Shown piece by piece: positions 50,849 to 60,407 of a DNA stretch of 64,000 nucleotides. The stretch's first letter is position 1, and each line of letters starts with the position of its first letter. The translations under genes were made by a program, and so were the position numbers. The stretch is from Bacillota bacterium (GTDB taxonomy: Bacteria; Bacillota; UBA4882; UBA8346). The stretch is taken from positions 62,001 to 126,000 of the forward strand of contig JAEZFP010000068.1 in NCBI GenBank assembly GCA_023417475.1. The letters run 5' to 3'. The notes beneath the pieces were generated by a model that did no database searches, was not told the origin of the DNA, and was given only the letters and a program-made list of their open reading frames with translations.

Positions 50849-53173
50849 TCAACACTCGGAATGACCACAAGAGATGCATTTGGCACAGCCCTCGAAATAG
50901 CCAAAGGTATACATTCCGCAAATCGGGCAGAGATTAAATCCCGTTTTGGGTATGGCGGGCTTATGATTCGGATTGGGAAGATTGGCAAAGGAGGTTGCCG
51001 ACTCGACCAACCCCAGTTCCAATTGGGGTTGAATCACTTCGTTTTCGTTATTCTCGGCTTGTAATTTCATTAAGTATTCGCTTAAAAATTGTCCGATCGC
51101 ATCGGGTACCGAGCGCACCCGGTTGGGACCAAATCCGACAAAACGGCTTCCGCCGATGCCGATCAGTTCATCGGCAACCGCTTGGGGATCAATTCCGCAA
51201 CGAAATGCCAAGGAGATTAAGCGGGCAATCGCCTCGGTAAACGCCGAGAGGTCGCTACCGGCTTTGCCAATTTGGGCAAACAGTTCGAAGGGTTGTTTAT
51301 CATGAAAATTCAACGTCAAATAAAGATTTCCTTCCGGGGTCGGTCGAGCGTCGGTAACACCCGTCAAACGTTTCGGACGTTTAATGGGTTGAATGCTGCC
51401 CCATTCGCCATAAGAAAGATGGGTTTCCAACTCGTGGGTCGGTAAGGTTTCTGTGCGATCCAAGCCTTTTTGCATCGGTTGATTATCAATACTGCCATCC
51501 CGGTAAACCGTTAACCCCTTGCAGCCCAAACGGTACGCCAACCGATAAGCCTCGGCTACTTGGTCGGGCGTGGCGTCATGGGCGAAATTGATAGTTTTCG
51601 AAACGGCATTATCAGTATATTGTTGAAAAGCGGCCTGCATCCGGATGTGCCATTCGGGTGTAATATCATGGGCGGTAACGAAAACCTGACGCCATTCAGC
51701 GGGAATGACATCCAACGTCTGAACACTGCCGAGTTCCGCGGCCTGCTCCAGCAATGACTGACTATAAAAACCTTCAACTTTGGCGATCGTTTCAAAGGTC
51801 GTATTAACTTCGATCAATCGGTCATTGTCCATAATTTGCCGGACAAACGCCAGACTGAAAAGCGGTTCGATTCCGCCGCTGGTGTCACAGATAATACTAA
51901 TGGTTCCGGTTGGTGCGATCGTCGTTGTTGTCGCGTTGCGAAGTTTGGAACCGCCTTTTTTGTCGTAGATACTCCCTTTGTAATTAGGGAAGGTCCCACG
52001 TATCACGGCCAAGTTTTCAGAAGCTATTTTTGATTCATTATCGATAAAACTCATAATCGCTTGGGCCAACTCAATGGCCGCTTCAGAGTTATACGGAATT
52101 TTCAACTTAAATAACAGATCCGCCCAACCCATAATTCCCAAACCGATTTTCCGATTTCCTTTGGTGACCTTTTCGATCTGGGAAATCGGATAACGGTTGG
52201 CTTCAATTACATTATCGAGAAACCGCACGGCGGAGTGGGTTACCGATCCCAACTCGTCCCAATCGAACTCCAGCTGATGATCAGTCTCTTTCACCATTTC
52301 CGCCAGATTCAGCGAACCGAGATTGCATGACTCATACGGTAAAAGCGGCTGTTCGCCACAGGGATTGGTGCTTTCAATCGCGCCTTGTTTCGGAGTTGGA
52401 TTGGATTCGTTCATCCGATCAATAAACACGATTCCCGGTTCACCGCTCTCCCAGGCCAGCATGACAATACGGTCAAAAACCTCCCGGGCCGAGAGTTTAC
52501 CGGTCGGTTGCTTGGTCCGCGGATTGATCAAATAATAATCGTCATCTTTTTCCAATGCTTCCATGAAGACATCGGTTATGGCGACCGAAAGGTTGAAATT
52601 GGTGATCTCGCCCCGGGTTTGTTTGGCTTCAATAAAATCCAAGATATCCGGATGGTCAACCCGCAGGATTCCCATGTTGGCGCCGCGCCGGGTTCCGCCT
52701 TGTTTCACCGCTTCGGTGCTCGCATTGTAAACTTTAATAAAGGATAATGGTCCGCTAGCCACGCCTCCGGTGCTGCCGACTTGATCGTTTTTCGGTCGTA
52801 TATTTGAGAAACTGAAGCCGGTTCCCCCGCCGCTTTTATGAATCAACGCCGCAATCTTTAATGATTCAAAGATGCTTTCCATCGAATCTTCGATCGGCAA
52901 AACAAAACAGGCTGAAAGTTGGCCTAATTCGCGGCCGGCGTTCATTAGTGTCGGGGAATTGGGCATGAATTTTTTTGAGACCATCATTTCATAGAAAGTA
53001 AACGCCAAAACGTTCATTTCCGCTGCCGGAAGACCAAATGCCTCTGTTTCGATACCGGCGATCGAATCTGCTACGCGGCGGAATAAATCTTCCGGGGTTT
53101 CAATCGGCACTCCATCTTCCCGTTTCAAATAACGACGTTCTAATACTGCCTTCGCATTCTTCGATAACTCCAT
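50849..53173 (-). CDS. nrdJ: Adenosylcobalamin-dependent (class II) ribonucleotide reductase
   Basis: 774 residues. The active-site region LGQLSACFVLPIEDSMESIF, the loop GGGTGFSFSNIRP and the radical-site motif NPCGEQPLLPYESCNLGSLN are intact. A C-terminal zinc-ribbon (CPICGMYTFG and CAKCISCGHSEC) holds the redox Cys. It makes deoxynucleotides without oxygen dependence and needs B12. ATG 53173 (after GAGGAG) is chosen because the promoter at 53226-53255 would start transcription near 53219, beyond the earlier in-frame starts. No cobalamin riboswitch was seen. Confidence 0.94.
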   Translation of the reverse strand: MELSKNAKAVLERRYLKREDGVPIETPEDLFRRVADSIAGIETEAFGLPAAEMNVLAFTFYEMMVSKKFMPNSPTLMNAGRELGQLSACFVLPIEDSMESIFESLKIAALIHKSGGGTGFSFSNIRPKNDQVGSTGGVASGPLSFIKVYNASTEAVKQGGTRRGANMGILRVDHPDILDFIEAKQTRGEITNFNLSVAITDVFMEALEKDDDYYLINPRTKQPTGKLSAREVFDRIVMLAWESGEPGIVFIDRMNESNPTPKQGAIESTNPCGEQPLLPYESCNLGSLNLAEMVKETDHQLEFDWDELGSVTHSAVRFLDNVIEANRYPISQIEKVTKGNRKIGLGIMGWADLLFKLKIPYNSEAAIELAQAIMSFIDNESKIASENLAVIRGTFPNYKGSIYDKKGGSKLRNATTTTIAPTGTISIICDTSGGIEPLFSLAFVRQIMDNDRLIEVNTTFETIAKVEGFYSQSLLEQAAELGSVQTLDVIPAEWRQVFVTAHDITPEWHIRMQAAFQQYTDNAVSKTINFAHDATPDQVAEAYRLAYRLGCKGLTVYRDGSIDNQPMQKGLDRTETLPTHELETHLSYGEWGSIQPIKRPKRLTGVTDARPTPEGNLYLTLNFHDKQPFELFAQIGKAGSDLSAFTEAIARLISLAFRCGIDPQAVADELIGIGGSRFVGFGPNRVRSVPDAIGQFLSEYLMKLQAENNENEVIQPQLELGLVESATSFANLPNPNHKPAIPKTGFNLCPICGMYTFGYFEGCAKCISCGHSEC

Positions 53174-53225
53174 CGGACCAATCTCCTCGCTCACTTTAAT
53201 GTATACTACATCTTGTGCCATTACT

Positions 53226-53255
53226 ATTTTAATACACAATATATTGATTGTCCAA
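53226..53255 (-). promoter_or_regulatory. Promoter of nrdJ
   Basis: Minus-strand TTGGAC, 18-base spacer, TAAAAT. Predicted start near 53219, about 46 bases before the chosen ATG. Confidence 0.6.
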
Positions 53256-53379
53256 CCATTATTTGGGATTTATATTAATGATTTTCAGGATTATGCCCGA
53301 CAATCTTGACTTTCGTTCGTTAAAAAACTTTTAACCTCATTTTATTTAAATCATGTTATCGATTATCACGGATTCGACA

Positions 53380-53411
53380 AAAAAAATATGGGTCCAGATT
53401 AACCCATATTT
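53380..53411 (-). terminator. Rho-independent terminator after the SPOR gene
   Basis: Minus-strand AAATATGGGT / ACCCATATTT with a T-run of at least six. Confidence 0.82.
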
Positions 53412-53453
53412 GTTAATTTATTTACGAATGAACTGAAATGAACTGATCGGTCA

Positions 53454-53948
53454 TTAATTTTTATCGACAAAAACCTTGTAGCCTTTTCCGGTGAGCTCGG
53501 TTTTCAGATGATCGGCATTAACCTGCGAACCGAATGCGCCGATTTGCACTGCGAACGGCGGGTTATTGCTGACATAGACCGGATAACCCAACGACTGCAA
53601 CTGCTGCGATGCGGCGAGAGCTTCATTGCGGTTGTTATACGGACCGACGCGAACTTTGTATTTGACTGTTGGGATTACTGGTTTCGCCGGTTCGGAGTCG
53701 ATTGGTTTCACCGTTGTTTTGTTGTCAATTGGTTGATTGACATTGGCGTTATCCGTCGTTTCAGTCGGTAAGTTGATGGTCTGCAAATTATTATCGGTTC
53801 CCACTGGGGCTCCTGGTTGGTCTTTAACCCATCCTTCAAACAATAGTCCGAAAACAACTCCGAGTGAAATCGCCAAGAAAGAGAAAAAGACTAAACCGGC
53901 AGTTTTAGAAAGAAGATTCGAAAGCGATTTGACACCTTTATGCTCCAT
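53454..53948 (-). CDS. SPOR domain membrane protein
   Basis: 164 residues from ATG 53948 (after GGGGGTG). A short cytoplasmic N-terminus and one membrane helix (about 15-40: LVFFSFLAISLGVVFGLLF) precede a Thr/Asn/Pro-rich linker and a C-terminal SPOR domain (90-164: YKVRVGPYNNRNEALAASQ, VYVSNNPPFAVQIGAF). SPOR domains bind denuded glycan strands at the septum or spore envelope. It is a single gene; a division or sporulation role is inferred. Confidence 0.87.
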   Translation of the reverse strand: MEHKGVKSLSNLLSKTAGLVFFSFLAISLGVVFGLLFEGWVKDQPGAPVGTDNNLQTINLPTETTDNANVNQPIDNKTTVKPIDSEPAKPVIPTVKYKVRVGPYNNRNEALAASQQLQSLGYPVYVSNNPPFAVQIGAFGSQVNADHLKTELTGKGYKVFVDKN

Positions 53949-54112
53949 TTGAACACCCCCTTTTATGATAATCGGACAATTCCTTCTCAATAAAGGATAC
54001 TACCAAATCCGAAAAATATTCCTGGGTTGGAAAATATCTTTTTTAGGCGATGTTTTTTACAGATCCGGGGAATATTTACACGATCATGCCCGCTGGAAAG
54101 TCCTTTGCGAAT

Positions 54113-54145
54113 AAAAAGGGAGCCATCTACTGAAAGATAGCTCCC
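54113..54145 (-). terminator. Rho-independent terminator after the acetyltransferase gene
   Basis: Minus-strand GGGAGC...GCTCCC with additional ATCT/AGAT pairing and TTTTTATT. Confidence 0.78.
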
Positions 54146-54174
54146 TGATTTCTTAATGGGGCTTTCGTCATTTG

Positions 54175-54672
54175 TCACGAAAGCACTTTTTGAAAACAGA
54201 CAACATCCAATAAACGGCCGAATTTTTTGCCAACCTCTTTATAACAAGCGCATTGGCTATAACCGTTTTTAGCGAACAAGCGACGGCTGGCTTCGTTCTC
54301 GCCGCAGATAATCGCGATCAATGAGTGAATGTCATGTTGCCGCGCCAACTGTTCCAAGTGTTGCAATGCGGCGCTGCCGTATCCTCGTCCGGTGGATTCC
54401 GGACGCAAATACACGGTAACTTCCGCCGAAATATCATACGCTTCCCGTTTTTTAAAATTGGTGAGAATACAATAACCGCAGATCGTATTGTTTTCGGTAA
54501 TGACATAACTACGATAGCGCGGTTTATCAAAGAAAACAATCGAACGCATCTCTTCTGCCGCGATGGGTTCGAGATGAAATGTCGCCGTACTTTTTACGAC
54601 ATAATCATTATAGATCGCTAAAACCTCGGGTAAATGCGCTTCGGTTAACTCATTAAATTGACACTGATTCAT
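54175..54672 (-). CDS. GNAT family N-acetyltransferase (phosphinothricin acetyltransferase-like)
   Basis: 165 residues. The acetyl-CoA pyrophosphate loop is RPESTGRGYGSAAL (about residue 85-100). The start LPEVLAIYNDYVVKSTATF and SAEVTVYLRPE resemble the Pat/YncA group that acetylates amino-acid analogues such as phosphinothricin or methionine derivatives. The Pat label alone does not show herbicide resistance. AGGAGG precedes ATG 54672. It follows purL by 66 bases. Confidence 0.88.
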   Translation of the reverse strand: MNQCQFNELTEAHLPEVLAIYNDYVVKSTATFHLEPIAAEEMRSIVFFDKPRYRSYVITENNTICGYCILTNFKKREAYDISAEVTVYLRPESTGRGYGSAALQHLEQLARQHDIHSLIAIICGENEASRRLFAKNGYSQCACYKEVGKKFGRLLDVVCFQKVLS

Positions 54673-54738
54673 GGCTTTCCTCCTAACCGGCTCTTCTTGA
54701 ACACGTTTTCCCTTCGCTTTTCAGTCAGTTCGCGAAAA

Positions 54739-57700
54739 TCAGCTGAAGTATTCGACACCCGACTCAAAAATCCTTTGATCTTTATGACCGCTAACATTCC
54801 GATAAAGATTGGGACCGATCCGTTCGGAATGCCCCATCTTGCCCAACACCCGCCCGTCGGGACTGGTGATTCCTTCAATCGCATGAAGCGAGCCGTTGGG
54901 GTTGAACGGAATCTCGTCGGTGGGTTCGCCGGCTAAATTAACATATTGAGTCGCGATCTGACCGTTTTGGGCAAGTTTGGCAACCAGTTCCGGAGCGGCG
55001 ACAAATCGGCCTTCCCCATGGGATACGGGAATCAGATGCACGTCGCCGACCTGTACTTGATTGAGCCAAGGTGACAAAGTCGAAGCGATCCGGGTATGAA
55101 CTAACTGCGAAACGTGCCGCCCAATCGTATTAAAAGTCAAAGTGGGACAAGCGTCGTCAATCTCGCGAATTTCACCATAAGGTACCAGGCCGAGCTTGAT
55201 CAGCGCTTGAAATCCGTTGCAGATTCCCAACATTAAACCGTCGCGTTTTTGCAACAACCGCATGACCGCTTCGCGCACCCGCGGATTGCGAAAGGCGGTC
55301 GCGATAAATTTACCGGAACCGTCGGGCTCGTCGCCGGCGCTGAATCCACCGGGTAACATGATTATCTGCGAATTATCGATCTGTTTCACCATCTCCGTCA
55401 CGGTTTCTTCGATCGCTTGCGGCGTTAAATTGCGGAATATCAAGGTCGATACCTGAGCGCCGGCCCGTTCGAAAGCCCGTTGCGAATCATACTCGCAATT
55501 GGTGCCGGGGAAGACCGGCAAAAACACCCGGGGCGCCGTCACTTTGGACTTTGGTCGGAGCTTGCTTGGAGAATGGAAGTTAAACAGCTCCGGCCGCTCG
55601 GAGACCGGTCCGGTCCGGGTCGGAAAGACCTTTTCCAGCGGTTCTTCCCAACGGGTCAAGGCTTGGTCGAGATCGATCCGGACTTCGTTGACTTCAATTA
55701 CAGCATCCGCCATGGTCTCGCCCAATGGGAACACTTTCAGCGCATCAAACAGTTTATTTAGATCGCTATCATGCGGCAACTCCAAAATGATGGCGCCGTA
55801 AGCGGAGGAAAACAGTTGGTTTGGTTCCACCGAATTGGTAAACCGGAAGCCAAGCTTATTTCCAAAGCCCATTTTCGTGACGGCTGCGGCGATACCGCCG
55901 CAGGGAACCGCGTAGGCGGCTAGGACTTGCCCCGATTGGATCAATTCGTGAATTTTACGATAATTGCGGTCCAATTGGTTGAAATCCGGCAGGTCGAAGT
56001 CATCCCGCTCCAGCGGCACCAAGACAACTTGGCTGCCGGCCGCTTTGAACTCGGGGGAAATAACCTTTGTCACGTCGACCATTGTCAGCGCAAAAGCGAC
56101 CAATGTCGGCGGAACCGTGATATCCTTGAAGGTTCCGGACATGCTGTCTTTGCCGCCAATCGCGGCAATGCCCAAACGGGTCTGGGCCAGATAAGCGCCG
56201 AGTAACGCGGCGAACGGCTTGCCCCATTTTTCGGGGACTTGTCCTAATTTCTCAAAGTATTCCTGCAAGGTCAACCGGATGGTTTGATAGTTTCCGCCGG
56301 TGGCGACGACTTTGGCGACCGCGTCGATGACCGCGTACAATCCGCCGTGGAAGGGACTCCATTTGGCGATGACCGGATCGTAGCCGTAGCTCATCATCGT
56401 GCCGGTGGTCGTATCCCCGTCCAAAACCGGAAGTTTGGCAACCATGCTCTGGGGCGGGGTTGTCTGGTATTTGCCGCCGAACGGCATTAACACGGCGCCA
56501 CCGCCAATGGTGCTGTCAAACCGTTCGACCAAACCGCGTTGGCTACAGACGTTTAAACGTTGCAAATTGGCAAACCACGCCTGCTCCAGATCGGGCAGAA
56601 CCGCGGCGACCGCTGCCGGGATGGCGGAATTGGGCTTTTGGACCGCGGTCACTTTCACAGCGGCGGTTTGTTGGACGCCATTGGTGTCCAGAAACTCCCG
56701 GCTAAGATCGACGATGGTCTTGCCACGCCAAACCATTTGCAGGCGCGGTTCGGAAGCGACTACCGCCACCACCGTCGTTTCCAGGTTTTCAACCTCGGCC
56801 GCTTCCCGAAAAGCGGCGACGTTTTCGGGCGCGACCAAAACGGCCATCCGCTCTTGCGACTCGGAGATCGCCAGTTCCGTTCCGTCCAGGCCCTCGTATT
56901 TTTTGGGTACGGCGTCGAGGTCAATGACCAGGCCCGGGGCTAACTCGCCGATGGCGACGGCGACACCGCCGGCGCCAAAATCGTTGCATTTCTTAATCAA
57001 ACGGCTGACCGTCGGATTACGGAACAACCGTTGAATCTTTCGTTCCGTCGGCGGATTACCTTTTTGAACCTCGGCGCCGCAAGTGAGTAAGGATTCCTCG
57101 GTATGCGCCTTGGAGGAACCGGTGGCGCCGCCGCAACCGTCGCGACCGGTCCGGCCGCCCAACAAAATGATGATATCTCCCGCCGCCGGAGTCTCACGGA
57201 TCACATTTTCACGCGGCGCCGCGCCGATTACCGCGCCGATCTCCATCCGTTTGGCAATAAATCCTTGGTCGTACACTTCGGCCACTTGGCCGGTGGCTAA
57301 ACCAATTTGATTGCCGTAGGAACTAAAACCGGCCGCCGCCCCGGTGGTGATCTTGCGCTGCGGCAGTTTCCCCGGAATCGTTTCGTCAATTTTGGCGCGG
57401 GGATCGCCGCTGCCGGTTACCCGCAACGCATGGTAAACATAGGAACGGCCCGACAACGGATCGCGAATCGCGCCGCCCAAACAAGTCGCCGCGCCGCCAA
57501 AGGGTTCGATCTCAGTCGGGTGGTTATGGGTTTCATTTTTGAACATCACCAGCCATTCCTGCTCGCGGCCATCGACATCTACCTTGACAATAATACTGCA
57601 GGCGTTGATCTCTTCCGACTCCTCCAGATCCTCCAAACGCCCTTTTTTCCGCAATTCTTTCATCGCGATGGTGGCCAGGTTCATTAAGGTGATGTCGTTG

Positions 57701-58509
57701 GTTTTGCCGGCGTTGACCGATTCGCGCGCTGCGAGGTATTGCCGGTAAACTGTCGCCAACGCCTCGGTATAAGGACCTTCTTCCAACTCCACCTCGGTGA
57801 TTTTCGTTAAAAACGTAGTATGACGGCAATGGTCGGACCAATACGTATCCAAAACCCGGATCTCCGTCAAAGAAGGATCGCGTTGGGCGGTTGCTTGAAA
57901 ATACTTTTGACAAAACGCCAGGTCCGCGTCGGACATTGCCAGTCCTAATTCCACGCGGAGCTTGACAAGTTGGGCGCTGTCCATGGCGCTGAACCCTTGC
58001 ACCACTGGGACATCCGCCGGATAGTCCACGGGATTTTCCAATGAATCCGGTTTGGTCAGTTCCGCTTCGCGGGATTCCAACGGATTGATGCAATACTCCT
58101 TAATCCGGTCATAATCGGCTTCACTGACCGTTCCTTGCAGGATGATCAGTTTTGCCACCCGGATCTCCGGACGTTCGCGTTGCGCCAAAATTTGGATGCA
58201 TTGCGCCGCCGAATCGGCCCGTTGGTCATATTGCCCCGGCAAATACTCGATCGCCAGTACCCGTTCGCCATCCTCAAGGGAAAACTCTTCGTCAAAAACC
58301 CAATCGACCGGGGGTTCGGCAAAAATGGTACTCCGGGAACGTTGATATTCTTCCGCGGAGATTCCGGCGATGTCATAACGGTTAACGATCCGCACCCCGG
58401 ACAAACCCGCGATTTGCAAGTTCAATTTTAATTCGTTGGCTAAACTTTGCGCCTCGACGTCAAACCCCGGTTTCTTTGTCACGAAAATCCGGCGTACCGC
58501 TTGCTGCAT
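54739..58509 (-). CDS. purL: Phosphoribosylformylglycinamidine synthase, single-chain
   Basis: 1256 residues. The N-terminal PurS-like region (1-165) leads into the synthase core with DTYWSDHCRHTTF (about 225) and NETHNHPTEIEPFGGAATCLGG. A C-terminal glutaminase domain (about 1000-1256) has PGTNCEYDSQRAF, nucleophile MLGICNGFQALIKLG and SHGEGRFV. It converts FGAR, ATP and Gln to FGAM in purine synthesis. The fused form (all of PurS, PurL and PurQ) is the Clostridia/Bacteroides variant. A LysR gene is divergent, with about 170 A/T-rich bases between. No purine riboswitch was seen. Confidence 0.95.
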   Translation of the reverse strand: MQQAVRRIFVTKKPGFDVEAQSLANELKLNLQIAGLSGVRIVNRYDIAGISAEEYQRSRSTIFAEPPVDWVFDEEFSLEDGERVLAIEYLPGQYDQRADSAAQCIQILAQRERPEIRVAKLIILQGTVSEADYDRIKEYCINPLESREAELTKPDSLENPVDYPADVPVVQGFSAMDSAQLVKLRVELGLAMSDADLAFCQKYFQATAQRDPSLTEIRVLDTYWSDHCRHTTFLTKITEVELEEGPYTEALATVYRQYLAARESVNAGKTNDITLMNLATIAMKELRKKGRLEDLEESEEINACSIIVKVDVDGREQEWLVMFKNETHNHPTEIEPFGGAATCLGGAIRDPLSGRSYVYHALRVTGSGDPRAKIDETIPGKLPQRKITTGAAAGFSSYGNQIGLATGQVAEVYDQGFIAKRMEIGAVIGAAPRENVIRETPAAGDIIILLGGRTGRDGCGGATGSSKAHTEESLLTCGAEVQKGNPPTERKIQRLFRNPTVSRLIKKCNDFGAGGVAVAIGELAPGLVIDLDAVPKKYEGLDGTELAISESQERMAVLVAPENVAAFREAAEVENLETTVVAVVASEPRLQMVWRGKTIVDLSREFLDTNGVQQTAAVKVTAVQKPNSAIPAAVAAVLPDLEQAWFANLQRLNVCSQRGLVERFDSTIGGGAVLMPFGGKYQTTPPQSMVAKLPVLDGDTTTGTMMSYGYDPVIAKWSPFHGGLYAVIDAVAKVVATGGNYQTIRLTLQEYFEKLGQVPEKWGKPFAALLGAYLAQTRLGIAAIGGKDSMSGTFKDITVPPTLVAFALTMVDVTKVISPEFKAAGSQVVLVPLERDDFDLPDFNQLDRNYRKIHELIQSGQVLAAYAVPCGGIAAAVTKMGFGNKLGFRFTNSVEPNQLFSSAYGAIILELPHDSDLNKLFDALKVFPLGETMADAVIEVNEVRIDLDQALTRWEEPLEKVFPTRTGPVSERPELFNFHSPSKLRPKSKVTAPRVFLPVFPGTNCEYDSQRAFERAGAQVSTLIFRNLTPQAIEETVTEMVKQIDNSQIIMLPGGFSAGDEPDGSGKFIATAFRNPRVREAVMRLLQKRDGLMLGICNGFQALIKLGLVPYGEIREIDDACPTLTFNTIGRHVSQLVHTRIASTLSPWLNQVQVGDVHLIPVSHGEGRFVAAPELVAKLAQNGQIATQYVNLAGEPTDEIPFNPNGSLHAIEGITSPDGRVLGKMGHSERIGPNLYRNVSGHKDQRIFESGVEYFS

Positions 58510-58683
58510 TGAAAATACCTCCGTCTATCGAAATTGAATTAATAAATTTCAATCATGGCTTTGCTGCTAATTTCATTATAAATCGTCAATTATAATTAGT
58601 AAAATTAATATAATTAATATATAATATTAGCGTGATTAATTTATTCGTTGATCGTAGTGAAGTCAAGGAGGTGTCTCCGCTGG
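58510..58683. promoter_or_regulatory. Divergent promoter region between purL and the LysR gene
   Basis: A/T-rich with palindromic blocks such as GAAATT...AATTTC and ATTAATATAATTAAT. LysR proteins usually bind such T-N11-A dyads in divergent regions. Exact promoters were not resolved. Confidence 0.4.
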
Positions 58684-59586
58684 ATGGATATCAATTTTGA
58701 ACTGTATAAGATTTTTTATTATGCCGCCACTTCCGGTAGTTTTTCCAGTGCGGCCGAGCGGTTGTATATTACCCAATCCGCGGTCAGCCAAGCGATTAAG
58801 AACTTGGAAACGCGCCTGCAAGTTTCCTTGTTTTTTCGTAAAACCCGCCATCTACAGCTCACCCAGGAGGGTGAATTGCTGCTGAGTCATGTCGAACAAG
58901 CCTTTCGGTTGTTAAAAAACGGCGAGCAAAAGCTGGCCGAGCTACAAGACCTGGAATCGGGAACGGTTCAGATCGGCGTCAGCGATACGGTTTGCAAATA
59001 TTTTCTCCTGCCCTATCTTGAGCAGTTTACCCAACGCTATCCCAAGATCAAGTTGAAAGTGACCAACCGGACCTCGGCCCAGATTGTGGCGATTCTTAAG
59101 AACGGTCTGATTGATTTGGGGATTCTGACCTTGCCCCTGGCGGATAAACAAGTCGTCACGCAGGAATTAACGACAGTTGAAGATATTTTTGTCGCTTCGC
59201 AGCGCTTTGCCGCCTGCCGCCAACGGCAGCTTTCGCTGGAAGAACTGACCCGGTTTCCGTTGTTACTATTGGAAAAAACCAGCGCCACCCGGCGAAACCT
59301 GGATGAATTCCTGACCCGGCAAGGAATCGCCGTCACTCCGGAAGTCGAGTTGGAAAGTGTCGATCTGTTGGTTGAGTTTGCCCGGATCGGCCTCGGGATT
59401 GCCCACGTGTTACGCGAAAGCGCGCAAGAATGCGTAAACAGCGGCGAACTGTTTGAGGTCAATCTGACTGAAAAAATGCCGGAACGAAAGCTCGGCGTGG
59501 CAACGCTCGAACATGTTCCGCTCTCCCGTTCGGCGCAACAGTTTATGCGAATGTTGCTGGATCATGGTGCTGGGCCAGAACGTTAA
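58684..59586 (+). CDS. LysR family transcriptional regulator
   Basis: 300 residues. N-terminal winged helix (FYYAATSGSFSSAAERLYIT, QSAVSQAIKNLETRL) and a C-terminal substrate-binding domain (about 90-295). ATG 58684 is chosen because AAGGAGGTG precedes it. It is divergent from purL and may autoregulate through the shared intergenic region. Its effector and wider targets are unknown. Its stop is followed within 10 bases by the 21-bp array. Confidence 0.92.
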   Translation: MDINFELYKIFYYAATSGSFSSAAERLYITQSAVSQAIKNLETRLQVSLFFRKTRHLQLTQEGELLLSHVEQAFRLLKNGEQKLAELQDLESGTVQIGVSDTVCKYFLLPYLEQFTQRYPKIKLKVTNRTSAQIVAILKNGLIDLGILTLPLADKQVVTQELTTVEDIFVASQRFAACRQRQLSLEELTRFPLLLLEKTSATRRNLDEFLTRQGIAVTPEVELESVDLLVEFARIGLGIAHVLRESAQECVNSGELFEVNLTEKMPERKLGVATLEHVPLSRSAQQFMRMLLDHGAGPER

Positions 59587-59596
59587 ACGCCAAAAC

Positions 59597-59797
59597 CATT
59601 TTGGCATCTTCCCCAATCATTTTGTCATGTGCCAAAACTATTTTGGCATCTTCCCCAATCGTTTTGTCATGTACCAAAACCATTTTGGCATTATCCTCAA
59701 TCAATTTGTCATGTACCAAAACTATTTTGGCATCATCCTCAATCATTTTGTCATGTGCCAAAACCATTTTGGCATCTTCCCCAATCGTTTTGGTCAC
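59597..59797. repeat. 21/42-bp tandem array after the LysR gene
   Basis: Alternating 21-base units start at 59597 (CATTTTGGCATCTTCCCCAAT) and 59618 (CATTTTGTCATGTGCCAAAAC). Nine full units and a partial tenth give a 42-base higher-order repeat with a few substitutions per copy. The minus strand has an open frame through the array with a heptad-like pattern (DAKMVLAHDKM), but no good ribosome binding site. The array is unrelated in sequence to the one at 39841, but has the same period. Confidence 0.85.
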
Positions 59798-59820
59798 AAT
59801 TTAATCACCACAACATAATT

Positions 59821-59854
59821 AAAAAGCCTTCCGATATATTCCGGAAGACTTTTG
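59821..59854 (-). terminator. Rho-independent terminator after the cyclophilin gene
   Basis: Minus-strand AAAAG-CTTCCG ... CGGAAG-CTTTT followed by TAATTA. It is directly 3' of the gene and next to the repeat array. Confidence 0.72.
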
Positions 59855-59859
59855 ATCCT

Positions 59860-60381
59860 CTATTTCACCCGACGAATCTCCATCGTATCGCCGATCTTCA
59901 ACGCGTCAACCACATTCATCCCTTTGGTGACGTTTCCGAAGACCGCATATTGGCCGTCAAGCCAACTGGCGTCGGTTTTCAGAATGTAAAACTGCGACCC
60001 GGCCGAGTCGGGATCGGCCGCCCGGGCCATGGCAATCGCGCCGCGGACATTTTTCAGTTTGGGGTTGGTTTCCAATTTGATCGCCCACCCCGGACCGCCG
60101 GTGCCATTTCCAGCGGGATCGCCGCCTTGGACTACCCAATCTTCAACCCGGTGAAACTTAAGTCCCTTATAAAAGCCCGAATCGACTAATTTGAGGAAAT
60201 TCTTGCAGGTGATCGGCAGCAACGCCGGTTGAATCGCAACTTCGATATTGCCTTTCGCGGTCACAATCATTAACTTGACGGTACCGGCGTTCTGAGCGGT
60301 GCTTTTCGTACCGGCTTGCGCCATCGCCCAACCACTCAATAAAAGCGCGGCGACAATGAAACCGCATAACAATTTTCGCAT
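59860..60381 (-). CDS. Exported cyclophilin-type peptidyl-prolyl isomerase
   Basis: 173 residues from ATG 60381, chosen because AAAGGAG precedes it and a signal peptide (MRKLLCGFIVAALLLSGWAM, cut at AQAG) follows. The cyclophilin core has FHRVEDWVVQGGDPAGNGTG and GSQFYILKTDASWLDGQYAVFG (split). It assists folding outside the cytoplasm. There is no lipobox, again pointing to a soluble periplasmic protein. It follows the cupin gene by 26 bases. Confidence 0.9.
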   Translation of the reverse strand: MRKLLCGFIVAALLLSGWAMAQAGTKSTAQNAGTVKLMIVTAKGNIEVAIQPALLPITCKNFLKLVDSGFYKGLKFHRVEDWVVQGGDPAGNGTGGPGWAIKLETNPKLKNVRGAIAMARAADPDSAGSQFYILKTDASWLDGQYAVFGNVTKGMNVVDALKIGDTMEIRRVK

Positions 60382-60407
60382 GGAACTGCTCCTTTGCATT
60401 TTTAATC

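Noticed and set aside
53174..53450. Cobalamin riboswitch before nrdJ
   Set aside because: The leader predicted from the promoter is only about 46 bases and no B12-box-like sequence is present.
58510..58683. Purine riboswitch before purL
   Set aside because: Neither the three-way-junction stems nor the conserved loop sequences are present. The region is simple A/T-rich DNA.
59543..59797. 84-residue repeat protein on the minus strand of the 21-bp array
   Set aside because: Possible GTG start without a good ribosome binding site, overlaps the LysR gene, and the open frame follows from the 21-base period. Kept only as a finding about the array.
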